The translations under genes were made by a program, and so were the position numbers. This document shows positions 25,120-34,628 of a stretch of DNA of 35,808 nt, one piece after another (positions within the stretch are counted from its first letter, which is position 1; every line of letters starts with the position of its first letter). The stretch covers positions 1 to 35,808 of the forward strand of contig JAICJQ010000023.1 of NCBI GenBank assembly GCA_025928335.1, given 5' to 3'. This stretch comes from Gemmatimonadaceae bacterium. Its GTDB lineage: Bacteria; Gemmatimonadota; Gemmatimonadetes; Gemmatimonadales; Gemmatimonadaceae. The notes below the pieces were generated by a model that made no database searches, was not told where the DNA came from, and saw only the letters and a program-made list of their open reading frames with translations.

Positions 25120-27189
25120 TTAAGCGGCTTCCGTCTCGTCCACGGATCGCAGGAGGTCGAGGAAGCGCTCTCCATATCGTTCGAGTTTGACTGGGCCTAT
25201 GCCACGAATCTTACCAAGGGCCGCCGCGTTCGTGGGCCTTCGCACCGCCATTTCGGCGAGGGTGCGGTCAGGAAACACGACATACGCCGGGACCTGCTCT
25301 TCGCGCGAAATGTTTCGTCGCAGGTCGCGCAGCCGCGCGAGCAGCGCTTCATCAGCGCCCGACAGCACCGGGAGGTCGTCCGCCGGCACCTCCCGTTTCG
25401 CCTTCGCGCCCCCACCGTCTCGTTTGGACTTCGACGACTGCCGCAACGACGGCGCGCCCCCCGCTTCGACGTCTACCCGAACGTCCAGACAGTTGTCGCA
25501 GCCGCCGCACGAGGTCCGCGCGGCCGGATCGCCGAAGTAGCGCAGGACGAACCCGCGGCGACAGCCTTTCGTATACGCGTACTGCTGCATCGCCTCGAGC
25601 TTCTGCATGTCGGCGCGGCGGCGCCGGTCGATCATCGTCCAATCAATCTTGAACGCCGTCAGCGGTTTCTTCGGCGCCGTGAGCGACGCGCCCGCGCCCG
25701 CACGCTTCCACTGGACGAACTGCCGCGATTGCAGCGAATCGAGAAGCCGCAGCTTGCTCGCCGAACCACCCAGACCGTGCGGAAGCCCCTCGAGATCGAT
25801 CGCGGCGCCGTCATTGAGGGCATCGCCGGCGACGCGCCACATCGCGCGAAGCAACCCCAGCTCGAGGGAATCCTGTCCGCCGAGCTCACGCTTGATTCGC
25901 TCGGGTGTCGCGAGAAGTCTCACCTCGACGCGGGCGCTTCCCTCCTGATCTACGCTGTAAGCCCCGCCTTGTTTCAGAATTCGCAACGCCGACTCGACGT
26001 CGCGACCTCCGGCCTTCGACTTGAGCCGTGTCGCGATCTCGTCTGCCGACAGCGACACGGCGCCCATTTTGTCGGCGGTCCGGCGAAGCACGTCGTACAC
26101 CTCTTCGACGAGGGGTCGCTCCGGATATGCACCCTTGATGAAGAACTCGTGGGTGAAGCGGTCGGGGAACGCGTGCAGGAGATAACACACCGCGGGAAGT
26201 CCATCGCGTCCGGCGCGCCCGGCCTCCTGGTAGTACGCCTCGAGCGTTCCAGGCATCGCGTAATGGATGACCAGGCGAACGTTCGGCTTATCAATCCCCA
26301 TTCCAAACGCGTTCGTCGCGACGATGGCGCGCACGTCCTCGTGCATGAATGCGTCCTGCACACGATGACGATGGTCGTCGTCGAGCCCCGCGTGATACGC
26401 CGCCGCTGGGATGCGAGCCTTTTCCAAGAGCAGCGTGATGCGCTCGACGGCACGCCGCGTCGAGGCGTACACCACGGCCAGTCCTTCATTCTTACGCAGC
26501 AGATGGACCAGCGCATCGTCCTTGTCGCGGTCTGTCTTCGTCGGAATGACGTGGTAGCTCAGATTCTTGCGATCGAACCCGGTGATGATCGTCGTCGGGT
26601 TGTCGAGCTTGAGCTGCGTGACGATATCGGTTCGAACATGCGGCGTCGCCGTCGCCGTCAGCGCGACGGTCGGCGGCCAACCCAGCCGCTCTCGCACGCT
26701 CGCGATGCGCAGATAGCTCGGCCGAAAGTCGTGTCCCCATTCGCTGATGCAGTGCGCTTCGTCCACCGCGAGCAGAGAGACGCCCGCGTCGCGCAATCGC
26801 TCGGCCGTCGTCCCAAAGTCGAAGCGCTCCGGCGCGACGTAGAGGAGCTTCACGTCGCCGCGAACGGCGCGCGACAGTCGGTCGGAGACTTGAGACGGAG
26901 TCAGCGTGCTATTGACGAATGTCGCCGGAAGGCCGCGCGCTTCGAGCGCGTCCACCTGGTCCTTCATCAGCGAGATGAGCGGCGAGATGACGACAGTCAG
27001 CTTGGGCAGAATGAGCGCCGGCACTTGGTAGCACAGCGACTTTCCGCCGCCCGTGGGCAGCACGACCAGCGTATCGCGACCCGACAGGACCGACTCGACG
27101 GCCGCCTCCTGCCCGGCGCGAAACACTGGGTAGCCGAAGTGTTGCTGTAACGCGCCGCGTGCCTGCTCGATCGATGGCACCGTTGTCAT
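25120..27189 (-). CDS. recQ: ATP-dependent DNA helicase RecQ
   Basis: 3'-5' helicase for recombination and fork repair. From the ATG at 27189 it has 689 residues. Helicase domain: [13 protein letters not shown] (Q-motif side), Walker A LPTGGGKS with Lys50, DEAH at 143-146, the aromatic-rich loop [12 protein letters not shown], and motif [12 protein letters not shown]. The RecQ zinc domain has [12 protein letters not shown] followed by CGGCDNCL. A charged linker then leads to a C-terminal HRDC domain, as in E. coli RecQ. I chose this ATG ([10 protein letters not shown]) over one at 27240, which adds 17 non-conserved residues and overlaps no ribosome site. Confidence 0.96.
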   Translation of the reverse strand: MTTVPSIEQARGALQQHFGYPVFRAGQEAAVESVLSGRDTLVVLPTGGGKSLCYQVPALILPKLTVVISPLISLMKDQVDALEARGLPATFVNSTLTPSQVSDRLSRAVRGDVKLLYVAPERFDFGTTAERLRDAGVSLLAVDEAHCISEWGHDFRPSYLRIASVRERLGWPPTVALTATATPHVRTDIVTQLKLDNPTTIITGFDRKNLSYHVIPTKTDRDKDDALVHLLRKNEGLAVVYASTRRAVERITLLLEKARIPAAAYHAGLDDDHRHRVQDAFMHEDVRAIVATNAFGMGIDKPNVRLVIHYAMPGTLEAYYQEAGRAGRDGLPAVCYLLHAFPDRFTHEFFIKGAYPERPLVEEVYDVLRRTADKMGAVSLSADEIATRLKSKAGGRDVESALRILKQGGAYSVDQEGSARVEVRLLATPERIKRELGGQDSLELGLLRAMWRVAGDALNDGAAIDLEGLPHGLGGSASKLRLLDSLQSRQFVQWKRAGAGASLTAPKKPLTAFKIDWTMIDRRRRADMQKLEAMQQYAYTKGCRRGFVLRYFGDPAARTSCGGCDNCLDVRVDVEAGGAPSLRQSSKSKRDGGGAKAKREVPADDLPVLSGADEALLARLRDLRRNISREEQVPAYVVFPDRTLAEMAVRRPTNAAALGKIRGIGPVKLERYGERFLDLLRSVDETEAA

Positions 27190-27249
27190 GCGACTAGCCT
27201 GCGGACCAGAGAGCGCAACCGCGTCATCGAGTCGACGCATGGCGGCGCA

Positions 27250-29736
27250 TTACACTGCGCGCGCAAAATGGCCGCGCGTGAACTGCGAGCCAAATAGGTC
27301 GCGCACCGACGCGACGTCCGGCGTCGAGCCGGCCGACAGCGCGTCCAACGCGGCCCGATATCGCGCGACGATCTGCCCAACGTCGTCCTGCGGAACGTTG
27401 AACAGCAGATGGAATCCGCGAATCCCCGAGGTCCACAACGACGGCAGAAATTCCGACCCCTCGATTGGACGCGAGTGCAGCAAGCGGTTTCGACAGGCCG
27501 AATCTGTCGCCACCGGGAAGGTGTAGCCGGCCGGATCGGTCAGCTCGACATTCGGGTGCTTTTGCACGCACAGATCGCGGCAAGTAGTCGCTTCGCGATC
27601 GAACGCCGCCGACAGCGTGCAATGCTCGATCGTCATCCCCTCCGGGCGGCCGTAGAGGAGAACGTCGAACCCTGCCCCGCCCCACGGTGCGACCACCTCG
27701 GCGAGCTCATTGGTGGTGAGCTCCACCGACGCGACGATTCGCGACGCACCAACGCCGAACACTTGCGCCGCCGAATGCGCGTTGAAGACGTTCGTCGCGT
27801 AGTCGGCGATCACATCGCGCCCCTCCCGCGACAGCTCCGCCACGAGGCCGAGGTGGCCAGAGAGAATCGGCAAACCGACGTCGAGCCATTTGTCGAGCGT
27901 GCGGCGCTCTTCAGGACGGACGATGGTCGGCGTCCGCAGACGGAGCGCGATTCCCCGCTCCGCCAGTCGATCCCGCAGCGCCTTGAGTCGCGATACCGGC
28001 GGCGCGGGATGGCGCAAGAACGGATCGAAGCAAATCTCCGTGGCGCCGGCTTCGGCTGCCGCGTCGGCGTCCTCGAGCCGATAGACGTGCGCCGTCAACC
28101 GAAATGCGACGTCGGTCATTTCGCGCGGTTCAAGCGGCACTTCTGCCACCGCATCCCGAATGCGCATCTCGCGCTCCGCAAGCGCGGCGTGTCGTGCCCA
28201 ATCGCGATTCACCATCAGCTGTTCAACGGCCTGCTGGCGCAGGTGGTTCTGCTCACTCACCGGGAGGAAGAGCCCCGGTGCCAATCCGTCGGCCTCGAGC
28301 GAGCCGAGCACAAACGGCGTTTCGCCAAGACGCGAGAACTGCTCGCGAAGCGCGGGAACATCGAGCGCGCGCTTCGTCGCGGGCGCGAGGGTCAGCTCCG
28401 TGCGAACCGTGACGGACTCGCCGTCCGCGGTGAACACAGCTTTCAGCGGAGTTCCCGCGGCGCCAAACAGGCGCACGTCGAGGCGGCTCTTTCGCGCACG
28501 CATGGCGCTCGGCAAACTCGCATAACTCGCGCGAGCGCGGTCGAGCAACTGCGACTGGGAGGTTCGGACCACGCGCCACCCTGCTTGGACGCGCGTGCGC
28601 GTTTCGATCGCCTGACGCACAATGCCGCGCGACGAGAGGGTGCGGACCGCACTGACCGAGAAGCCGACCGTGGGGCCGCCCACACTGTCCGGCGCCTCGA
28701 AACCGAGCCCGTCGCCCACCTGCAACGGCTGCGAGACCTCGACGACGAGAGCGCCTCGCTCATACCCGACGACCGTGCCGAGCACCGTGCCTCGATTGTC
28801 CGGCTGAGTGCGCGTCACGTAGTCGCGCCCCTGGCGGCCCCCATACATGCCGCCGGTGAATCCTCGGCTGTAAATCTGAACGAGTGGTTGAATCTCCTGT
28901 TCCGTGGGCGCGGCATCTTCACCACGCTCGGCACGATCGAGCAGATCGCGATACGTCTTGGTGACCGTGGCGACATACTCAGGTCGCTTCTTTCGTCCTT
29001 CGACCTTGAGGCAAACGATGCCGACGTCGGCGATGGCCGGCAGATGCTCGTAGGCGCCGAGGTCTTTGGCCGAGATGAGATAGCCGCGATCCAACTCATC
29101 GCCGGATGCGGCATCCGTCAGCACGTAGTCCTTTCGGCACGACTGAGCGCACGAGCCACGATTCGCGCTTCGCTCCGAGATCATTCCCGACATGAAGCAC
29201 TGGCCGGAGTACGAGATGCAGAGCGCGCCGTGCACGAAACTCTCGAGCCCGAGATTTGGCACCGCCGCTCGAATCTCGCGGATGTCGTCGAGGGTGTTCT
29301 CCCGGGCCAGCACCACCCGGTGGACGCCGAGCGCTTCGACCACCGCCGCCCCCGCGCCGTCGTGCACCGTCATCTGCGTCGAGCCGTGCACCTCGAGCGA
29401 CGGAAACAGCTTCCGGATGAGTGTGATCAAGCCCACGTCCTGGACGATTACCGCGTCAATACCGAGGTCGACCGCTTCGCCCAAAAACATCAAGGCATCG
29501 ACGACCTCGCCGGGCTTGATGAGGACGTTCAGCGTGAGGTAGATGCGCCTGCCCCGCTCGTGCGCGATGCGGCAGGCCTCGCCGAGCTCCTCGAGGCTCA
29601 GCTGCGCACCCTCGTCGCGGGCGTTGAAACGAGAGGCGCCGAGATAGACGGCATCGGCGCCATTCGCCACAGCCGCGCGAACGGCGTCCAACGACCCGGC
29701 CGGGGCCAGGAGCTCCGGTATTCGACGACGCACCAT
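27250..29736 (-). CDS. U32 family protein, long form (RlhA/YegQ-like)
   Basis: 828 residues. The N-terminal U32 TIM barrel (~5-330) starts IPELLAPAGSLDAVRAAVANG. It carries the iron-sulfur cysteines Cys173 and Cys180 (CISYSGQC), Cys196/Cys200 and Cys242 (VCLKVEGRKK). A DUF3656-like part follows (~380-500). The C-terminal third resembles a second barrel half with its own cysteines (706, 719, 723, 748). Although named peptidases, characterised U32 members (RlhA, TrhP, UbiU/V) act in prephenate- or oxygen-independent hydroxylation of RNA or ubiquinone. I favour RNA (23S rRNA or tRNA) hydroxylation, given the length and the DUF3656-like part; the substrate is not shown. It starts 46 bases after the small membrane protein gene. 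Confidence 0.88.
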   Translation of the reverse strand: MVRRRIPELLAPAGSLDAVRAAVANGADAVYLGASRFNARDEGAQLSLEELGEACRIAHERGRRIYLTLNVLIKPGEVVDALMFLGEAVDLGIDAVIVQDVGLITLIRKLFPSLEVHGSTQMTVHDGAGAAVVEALGVHRVVLARENTLDDIREIRAAVPNLGLESFVHGALCISYSGQCFMSGMISERSANRGSCAQSCRKDYVLTDAASGDELDRGYLISAKDLGAYEHLPAIADVGIVCLKVEGRKKRPEYVATVTKTYRDLLDRAERGEDAAPTEQEIQPLVQIYSRGFTGGMYGGRQGRDYVTRTQPDNRGTVLGTVVGYERGALVVEVSQPLQVGDGLGFEAPDSVGGPTVGFSVSAVRTLSSRGIVRQAIETRTRVQAGWRVVRTSQSQLLDRARASYASLPSAMRARKSRLDVRLFGAAGTPLKAVFTADGESVTVRTELTLAPATKRALDVPALREQFSRLGETPFVLGSLEADGLAPGLFLPVSEQNHLRQQAVEQLMVNRDWARHAALAEREMRIRDAVAEVPLEPREMTDVAFRLTAHVYRLEDADAAAEAGATEICFDPFLRHPAPPVSRLKALRDRLAERGIALRLRTPTIVRPEERRTLDKWLDVGLPILSGHLGLVAELSREGRDVIADYATNVFNAHSAAQVFGVGASRIVASVELTTNELAEVVAPWGGAGFDVLLYGRPEGMTIEHCTLSAAFDREATTCRDLCVQKHPNVELTDPAGYTFPVATDSACRNRLLHSRPIEGSEFLPSLWTSGIRGFHLLFNVPQDDVGQIVARYRAALDALSAGSTPDVASVRDLFGSQFTRGHFARAV

Positions 29737-29782
29737 AACCCTTGAAGTATAACGGCTTAGGGCGCTCGATTGGAGACGCCGT

Positions 29783-29962
29783 CTAAGGTTCCTGCTCTGG
29801 GTCGTGCTCGGGCCGCTTCTTGAATAATCGAAGGACGGTGGCAGCGGCGAAAAACGCGAGACCGATCCACGTAAGCCGCGAGTCGTCCCTACGCTGACCG
29901 TAGCCCCAGACGATCAGGCCCATCACCACGAGTGCGAGCTGAATTTCCGTCCGGCGCTTCAT
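29783..29962 (-). CDS. small two-helix membrane protein
   Basis: 59 residues, not recognised. Two predicted membrane helices (~7-21, LALVVMGLIVWGYG, and ~31-46, WIGLAFFAAATVLRLF) are joined by a short charged loop, with a basic N-terminus (MKRR) and a charged tail (KKRPEHDPEQEP). Both ends are likely cytoplasmic by the positive-inside rule. The ATG at 29962 overlaps the preceding stop as ATGA, which argues for a genuine coupled gene. Its place at the end of the AtuA cluster gives no clear role. Confidence 0.7.
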   Translation of the reverse strand: MKRRTEIQLALVVMGLIVWGYGQRRDDSRLTWIGLAFFAAATVLRLFKKRPEHDPEQEP

Positions 29963-30345
29963 TCCTTGGGCGAGCGTTGATACGTCGGCCACTGTTTCGA
30001 GCCCGGCAGCTTCAGCGCTCTCGCCTCCTCGTCCGGAATGTCGAGCACCATTCGGAGCATCGCCGTCGAGAACACTTTTCCCTGGGCATCGGTCTTGAGC
30101 GACAACGTGCCGCCGCCGTCGAGCGCGCCGTGCAGGAGAAAGTTAAGCGCGTTCAAATTCGGAAGCTCATATCGCTCGACTTTTCCCGTAATGATGCCAC
30201 GAAAATGCGCGGCAACGCGTTCCCGGGTCACGTAGCGCTCGAGCACGCGATACCACGACGGATCGATGGCGATCAGTCCGACGTTGGCGGTATCGCCCTT
30301 GTCCCCCGACCGCGCATGCGCGATGTCCAGCAGGCGAACGTTCAT
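29959..30345 (-). CDS. AtuA C-terminal-domain-like protein (stand-alone)
   Basis: 128 residues from the ATG at 30345. [20 protein letters not shown] (4-23) is the signature of the ferredoxin-fold-like domain found at the C-terminus of AtuA proteins. [17 protein letters not shown] lies in the middle. In many AtuA proteins this domain is fused to the large domain; here the large part is the separate upstream gene, and the two overlap as ATGA. They probably form a complex equivalent to the fused protein. Biochemical role unknown. Confidence 0.82.
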   Translation of the reverse strand: MNVRLLDIAHARSGDKGDTANVGLIAIDPSWYRVLERYVTRERVAAHFRGIITGKVERYELPNLNALNFLLHGALDGGGTLSLKTDAQGKVFSTAMLRMVLDIPDEEARALKLPGSKQWPTYQRSPKE

Positions 30346-31721
30346 CCGAGCACCTCCACGCGCGTCTGCACTACACTCTTGTCGACCAGGGCCGGCCAAT
30401 AGGCCACAATCTCCTCGACTTTGGGCCGTCCGCCGGCGAACCCCGTCACGCTGGGCGGCCCATTGAGGACAAGTGGCGCGATCTCGCGGGTGAACCGCTC
30501 GACGGCGCTCTTGTCTTCGCCGCGGACGCCGAAGCGCAGTTGGACTTCGGGCGGATCGCCCGGGTCGCCGGCCAGCGGTCCGTGCGTCGCCGACGCGCCG
30601 ACGAACTCACTCAGCACCTTGTCGAAGCGGAGCCCGAGATTATCGAGCCGTTCGCGCAGAACGCGGTCGGCGAGCTGCGCCTTGGGCAGCGCATCCGGCC
30701 ACGAGTACACCAGCGTTCCGACAGCCTTGAAGCCGGCGCGGTAGGCGATCGAGACCTTCAGCTTGTCCGTCGGCGGTCGGCCCTTGATCCCGAACACACG
30801 CACTCGATTCTCACCCGTATCCTCGAGACGAATCGACGTAAAGTCGGCGACGACATCGGGCGTGATGTACGAGTGCGGGTCACCCATCTCGTAGACGAGT
30901 TGCTCGGTCACTGAACGGATGGAAATTCGTCCGCCTGTGTTCGGATGCTTGGCGATGACGAACGTTCCGTCCGCCGAGGCTTCGACGATCGGATAGCCGA
31001 CGTTCGCAAGATCGGGAATGTTCTGCCAGTCGTAGAGGCAGTTGCCGCCGGAGCATTGCGCTCCGCACTCGATGATGTGGCCGGCGATGATTCCCGCGGC
31101 GAGACGATCCCAGTCCTCGGCGCCCCACCCGAACTCGAAGCGGAGCGGCGCCATGGTGAGCGCCGTATCCGTCGAGCGGCCCGTGATGACGATGTTGGCC
31201 TTTTTCGAAAGCGCCTCGACAATCGGCGTCGAGCCGATGTAGGCATTGGCCGAGAGCACACGATCGCGGACGGCAGACAGCGGCTCGCCGGTTTCCATGT
31301 TGGCGAGCACGTGGCCGCCGGCGATCAACTCATCGAGACGCGGCAGCAGGTCATCGCCCGTCACGACGCCGATGCGAACGGACTTCGACACGCCCGCACG
31401 CTCGGCCGATTGGCGCACCGCGTCGGCGCAGGCCGGAGGATTCACCCCGCCCGCGTTGGCGATGACACGAACCCCGCGCTCGGCGATCGCCGGCCAGATG
31501 CTCTCGACCGCACCGATGAAGTCGCGCGCGTACCCCATCTTCGGGTCGCGCTCCTTCTGCTTTTGCAGGATGCTCATCGTGACTTCGGCGAGGTAGTCGA
31601 GCATCAGGTAGTCGATCGGGCCGCCCTCGGCCTGACGCCGCGGCGCCTCGAGCCAGTCACCCCAGAAGCCCTGTCCCGCAGCCACGCGGACGATGCGATT
31701 GGAATTGTCGGATGTGCTCAT
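30342..31721 (-). CDS. atuA: AtuA-family (DUF1446) acyclic terpene utilisation protein
   Basis: 459 residues. [16 protein letters not shown] (12-27) and [18 protein letters not shown] (35-52) open the DUF1446 domain. [34 protein letters not shown] and [15 protein letters not shown] follow, all typical of the family. In Pseudomonas atuA belongs to the citronellol/geraniol catabolic cluster beside geranyl-CoA carboxylase, but its reaction is unknown. The start is the ATG at 31721 (ATGA overlap with the carboxyltransferase); upstream in-frame sequence is not conserved. The adjacent carboxyltransferase suggests a related branched acyl-CoA pathway, although other atu genes are missing here. Confidence 0.86.
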   Translation of the reverse strand: MSTSDNSNRIVRVAAGQGFWGDWLEAPRRQAEGGPIDYLMLDYLAEVTMSILQKQKERDPKMGYARDFIGAVESIWPAIAERGVRVIANAGGVNPPACADAVRQSAERAGVSKSVRIGVVTGDDLLPRLDELIAGGHVLANMETGEPLSAVRDRVLSANAYIGSTPIVEALSKKANIVITGRSTDTALTMAPLRFEFGWGAEDWDRLAAGIIAGHIIECGAQCSGGNCLYDWQNIPDLANVGYPIVEASADGTFVIAKHPNTGGRISIRSVTEQLVYEMGDPHSYITPDVVADFTSIRLEDTGENRVRVFGIKGRPPTDKLKVSIAYRAGFKAVGTLVYSWPDALPKAQLADRVLRERLDNLGLRFDKVLSEFVGASATHGPLAGDPGDPPEVQLRFGVRGEDKSAVERFTREIAPLVLNGPPSVTGFAGGRPKVEEIVAYWPALVDKSVVQTRVEVLG

Positions 31722-33319
31722 GCGTCGCCGAAGTGCGCGGGAAGGACGAAGGGCCCGAGATGTGGCCCGTGATTCTGGAGAGCCGATGTCAGCGCGATAT
31801 GGAGCACCTCGCGCGTATCCTCGGGATACACGATGGCGTCGATGAAGCCGCGCGCGCCGGCGAACCGGGCGTCGAGCTGATGCTCGTAATCGGCACGCAT
31901 CTCGTCGACCGCGGTGGCCACATCTCGTGGCAAGGGCTGCTTCTTGGTTTTGGCTGCGTCGATCGCCGGACCGTGCACGGCGTGCACCGCGGATTCGCCT
32001 TCCATCACCGCCATGCGACCGGTCGGCCAACTGAAAATGAAATCGGGGTCGAAGCCCTGGCCCGCCATCGCGTAGTAGCCGGCGCCCGACGCGTGATTCA
32101 CCGTCAGCACGATCTTCGGCACGCGGGCCGTCGCCATGGCTTCGACGAATCGCGCGCCGGCGCGAATGATGCCCTCGTGCTCCGCCTCCGGCCCGACCAT
32201 GAAGCCCGAGACGTCCTGCACGAACAACAGAGGAATGCGCTCACGATCGCAGCGATCGATGAAATACGCGACCTTTTCCGCGCTCTCGGCGTACACGATG
32301 CCCCCGAAGCGTGGCTTCTCGCCGGGCCGGCCCTTGATCAACCCGCGCTGGTTGGCGATGACGCCGACGGGAATGCCCATGACGCGCGCATCACCGCAGA
32401 TCATCTCGCGCGCGAGATTGCCCTGGAACTCGTCGAGGACGGCGTCATCGACGATCACGCGAAGCAGCTCGTGCATGTCGTATGACATGCGGTGATCCGC
32501 CGGGAGAAGGTCGTACAGCTGTTCGGTGCTGCCACTCGCCACGGATGAACCGGCGAGCGCCTGCGCCGGCAGACGAGCGATGAGGTCGCGGAGCTTCGTG
32601 ATGCAGGCTTCATCGTTGTCCGCGGCGTAGTGCGCCACGCCGCTCACCTCAGTGTGCGTCACCGCGCCGCCCAAGGTCTCACCGTCGATGCTCTGTCCCG
32701 TCGCGCCTTTGACGAGGTTCGGACCGCCGAGCCCCATGAACGACGTGCCCTTCACCATCACGATGAGATCGGACAGCGCGGGCAAATATGCGCCGCCGGC
32801 GATGCACGGCCCCATGACGGCCGCCAGCTGCGGAATTCGCAGATAGCGACGCATGATCGAGTTGTAGTAGAACAGCCGACTCGCGCCGTACTGTCCCGGA
32901 AAGACGCCGCCCTGATACGGGAGATTCACACCCGCCGAGTCGACGAGATAGATGATCGGGATGCGACAGCGCATCGCGATCTCCTGGGCGCGGAGCATCT
33001 TCTTGATCGTCTCGGGCCACCAGGAGCCTGCTTTGACGGTCGCATCGTTCGCGATGACGACGGCGCGGCGCCCTTCCACGGTCAGGATGCCCGTCACGAC
33101 ACCCGCCGCGGGGGCTTGGCCCTCGTACTCGTCGTATGCGACGAGAAGCCCGATCTCGACGAAGCGCGTGTCCTTGTCGCAGAGGAGCGCGATGCGCTCG
33201 CGAGCGGTCAGTTTCCCCTGCTTGTGCTGCCGCGCGATCTTGTCTTCGCCGCCGCCTTGCTTGAGTCGTGCCTCGAGCTGTCGGACTTCGTCACTCAGTT
33301 CGCGAAGTCGGCTGCTCAC
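31718..33319 (-). CDS. acyl-CoA carboxylase carboxyltransferase (beta) subunit
   Basis: 533 residues. The carboxyltransferase half-domains are recognisable: [12 protein letters not shown], the acyl-CoA site [13 protein letters not shown] with [15 protein letters not shown], and in the C-half [36 protein letters not shown] and [13 protein letters not shown]. The sequence is of the methylcrotonyl/geranyl/propionyl-CoA carboxylase type; which substrate cannot be decided by eye. It needs a biotin carboxylase / biotin carrier partner, which is absent from the window. The GTG start overlaps the B12 gene stop as GTGA, and its stop overlaps atuA as ATGA. Context with atuA favours geranyl- or methylcrotonyl-like substrates; context with the B12 protein favours propionyl-CoA. 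Confidence 0.92.
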   Translation of the reverse strand: MSSRLRELSDEVRQLEARLKQGGGEDKIARQHKQGKLTARERIALLCDKDTRFVEIGLLVAYDEYEGQAPAAGVVTGILTVEGRRAVVIANDATVKAGSWWPETIKKMLRAQEIAMRCRIPIIYLVDSAGVNLPYQGGVFPGQYGASRLFYYNSIMRRYLRIPQLAAVMGPCIAGGAYLPALSDLIVMVKGTSFMGLGGPNLVKGATGQSIDGETLGGAVTHTEVSGVAHYAADNDEACITKLRDLIARLPAQALAGSSVASGSTEQLYDLLPADHRMSYDMHELLRVIVDDAVLDEFQGNLAREMICGDARVMGIPVGVIANQRGLIKGRPGEKPRFGGIVYAESAEKVAYFIDRCDRERIPLLFVQDVSGFMVGPEAEHEGIIRAGARFVEAMATARVPKIVLTVNHASGAGYYAMAGQGFDPDFIFSWPTGRMAVMEGESAVHAVHGPAIDAAKTKKQPLPRDVATAVDEMRADYEHQLDARFAGARGFIDAIVYPEDTREVLHIALTSALQNHGPHLGPFVLPAHFGDA

Positions 33320-33726
33320 GCTTCCTGCCGTTCGCGCTCGGCGAACCAGTCGCGGATGTAGTCGATCAGATCGGTCGTGCGCGTTCCGGGTCCGAACAGT
33401 TGCCCGATGCCGTGTTCCCGGAGCGCGTCCATGTCTTCCTTCGGGATGATACCGCCGCCGGTGATCAGAATGTCGTCGCGCCCTTGTTGATGCAGGAGCT
33501 CACGCACCCGCGGGAACAGCGTCATGTGGGCGCCGCTGAGGATCGACAGACCAACGACGTCGACGTCTTCCTGAATGGCCGCGGCGGCGATCATCTCGGG
33601 CGTTTGGTGCAGCCCGGTGTATATGACTTCCATCCCGGCATCGCGGAGCGCCGCCGCGACGACTTTCGCGCCGCGGTCATGGCCGTCGAGACCGGGTTTG
33701 GCAACGAGGACGCGAATTGGACGCAT
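33316..33726 (-). CDS. stand-alone cobalamin-binding domain (methylmalonyl-CoA mutase small-subunit type)
   Basis: 136 residues. [10 protein letters not shown] (10-19) gives the DxHxxG cobalamin motif (Asp14, His16, Gly19). LSILSG and [10 protein letters not shown] complete the B12-binding Rossmann fold. It equals the C-terminal domain of methylmalonyl-CoA mutase, or the separate small subunit found in archaeal-type and isobutyryl-CoA-type mutases. The catalytic subunit is not in the window. I chose the ATG at 33726 over a GTG at 33735. It follows the methyltransferase by 12 bases and is coupled to the carboxyltransferase. Propionyl-CoA carboxylase followed by methylmalonyl-CoA mutase is one reading of the pair. 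Confidence 0.92.
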   Translation of the reverse strand: MRPIRVLVAKPGLDGHDRGAKVVAAALRDAGMEVIYTGLHQTPEMIAAAAIQEDVDVVGLSILSGAHMTLFPRVRELLHQQGRDDILITGGGIIPKEDMDALREHGIGQLFGPGTRTTDLIDYIRDWFAERERQEA

Positions 33727-33738
33727 AGCGATCACAAG

Positions 33739-34530
33739 CTAGCGGGATCGCCGCAAGGCGGGCAACGGAGTTGTCTTCCGCGCGACGAGCATCATCTCGC
33801 CCGAGCTGCGCGCGAGCGGTTTTTCGGTAAATCCGTCGTAGGCTTCTTCGACGACGAGTCCGGCGTCCGCGCATAGTTCGGCGAGGTGGGTCGGCGAATA
33901 GAGCCGGATCCGGTGCTCGCGTGATCCCATACCCTTCGGTCCGCGCCATACGGACTCCACGGTCAACTGCCCGGAGAGTGGATCGAAGGACCGTTCTTGC
34001 GCGATCAGTGTCTTGTTCCGCGTCGTCCACCAATCGCGACCGAGAAAGCGCGCCATTACTCCGTCACGACTGGCGCCGTGCCATACGAGGACGCCACCCG
34101 GTCGGAGAACCCGCGCGAACTCCCGTATGACGTCGCGGTCGTCTCTCGGACTGACAAAAAAGCCGAACGACGTGAACAGGTTGACCACGGCATCGAAACG
34201 TCCGCGCCATTGCGCGGGCATCCGTTTCATGTTCCCGCGACGGTAGCGGAGCCGGGGCCCGGTTCCGCGACCTCGCGCACGCGCCAGCAAGTCGGCCGAG
34301 TAGTCGAGTCCCACGACGTCGAACCCTGCTTCCGCGAGCAGATGGGCGTGCCGCCCCTGGCCACAGGGAACGTCCAACACGCGGCTCCCGGACGGCAACC
34401 CGAGAACGTCGAGAAGGCGCGCGACTTCCGCGCGATCACGCTCGAGGGAAAGCAACGGCTCGTACTCGAGGAGATACTGCGCGTCGAAATAGCTCTTCCA
34501 CCACTCCATCGGTTGCGCGCGTTTCGGCAT
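33739..34530 (-). CDS. class I SAM-dependent methyltransferase
   Basis: 263 residues. The SAM-binding motif I VLDVPCGQGRHAHLLAEAG lies near residues 51-69, the acidic VGLDYSADLL at the end of strand 2, FDAVVNLFTSFGFF (motif II) and EFARVLRPGGVLVWHG (motif III). The N-terminal MEWWKSYFD and W-rich start occur in many small-molecule methyltransferases of this type. The substrate is unknown. It is the first gene of the B12/carboxyltransferase/AtuA run. Upstream, 98 bases separate it from the divergent aldo/keto reductase gene. Confidence 0.88.
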   Translation of the reverse strand: MPKRAQPMEWWKSYFDAQYLLEYEPLLSLERDRAEVARLLDVLGLPSGSRVLDVPCGQGRHAHLLAEAGFDVVGLDYSADLLARARGRGTGPRLRYRRGNMKRMPAQWRGRFDAVVNLFTSFGFFVSPRDDRDVIREFARVLRPGGVLVWHGASRDGVMARFLGRDWWTTRNKTLIAQERSFDPLSGQLTVESVWRGPKGMGSREHRIRLYSPTHLAELCADAGLVVEEAYDGFTEKPLARSSGEMMLVARKTTPLPALRRSR

Positions 34531-34548
34531 GCGATGAAGATAAGAGCC

Positions 34549-34574
34549 GTCATCCTGAGGAGCGGAGCGACGAA
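34549..34574. repeat. dispersed intergenic repeat-like sequence
   Basis: Begins GTCATCCTGAGGAGCGGAGC and continues CGACGAA. I recall this pattern as a widespread intergenic repeat in high-GC genomes; only one copy lies in this window, so it cannot be confirmed here. Confidence 0.4.
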
Positions 34575-34628
34575 CGGCCTTTATCCCCTGCTCGTGGCCG
34601 GTCTCCTGCCGGTCAGACTGGAGCTCGC

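Noticed and set aside
25024-27150. Long plus-strand frame opposite recQ
   Set aside because: An Arg-rich antisense shadow; RecQ motifs on the minus strand are complete.
27409-29745. Very long open frame on the plus strand opposite the U32 gene
   Set aside because: The minus-strand protein has clear family motifs throughout. The plus frame is Arg/His-rich with no recognisable domain, the usual shadow of a high-GC gene.
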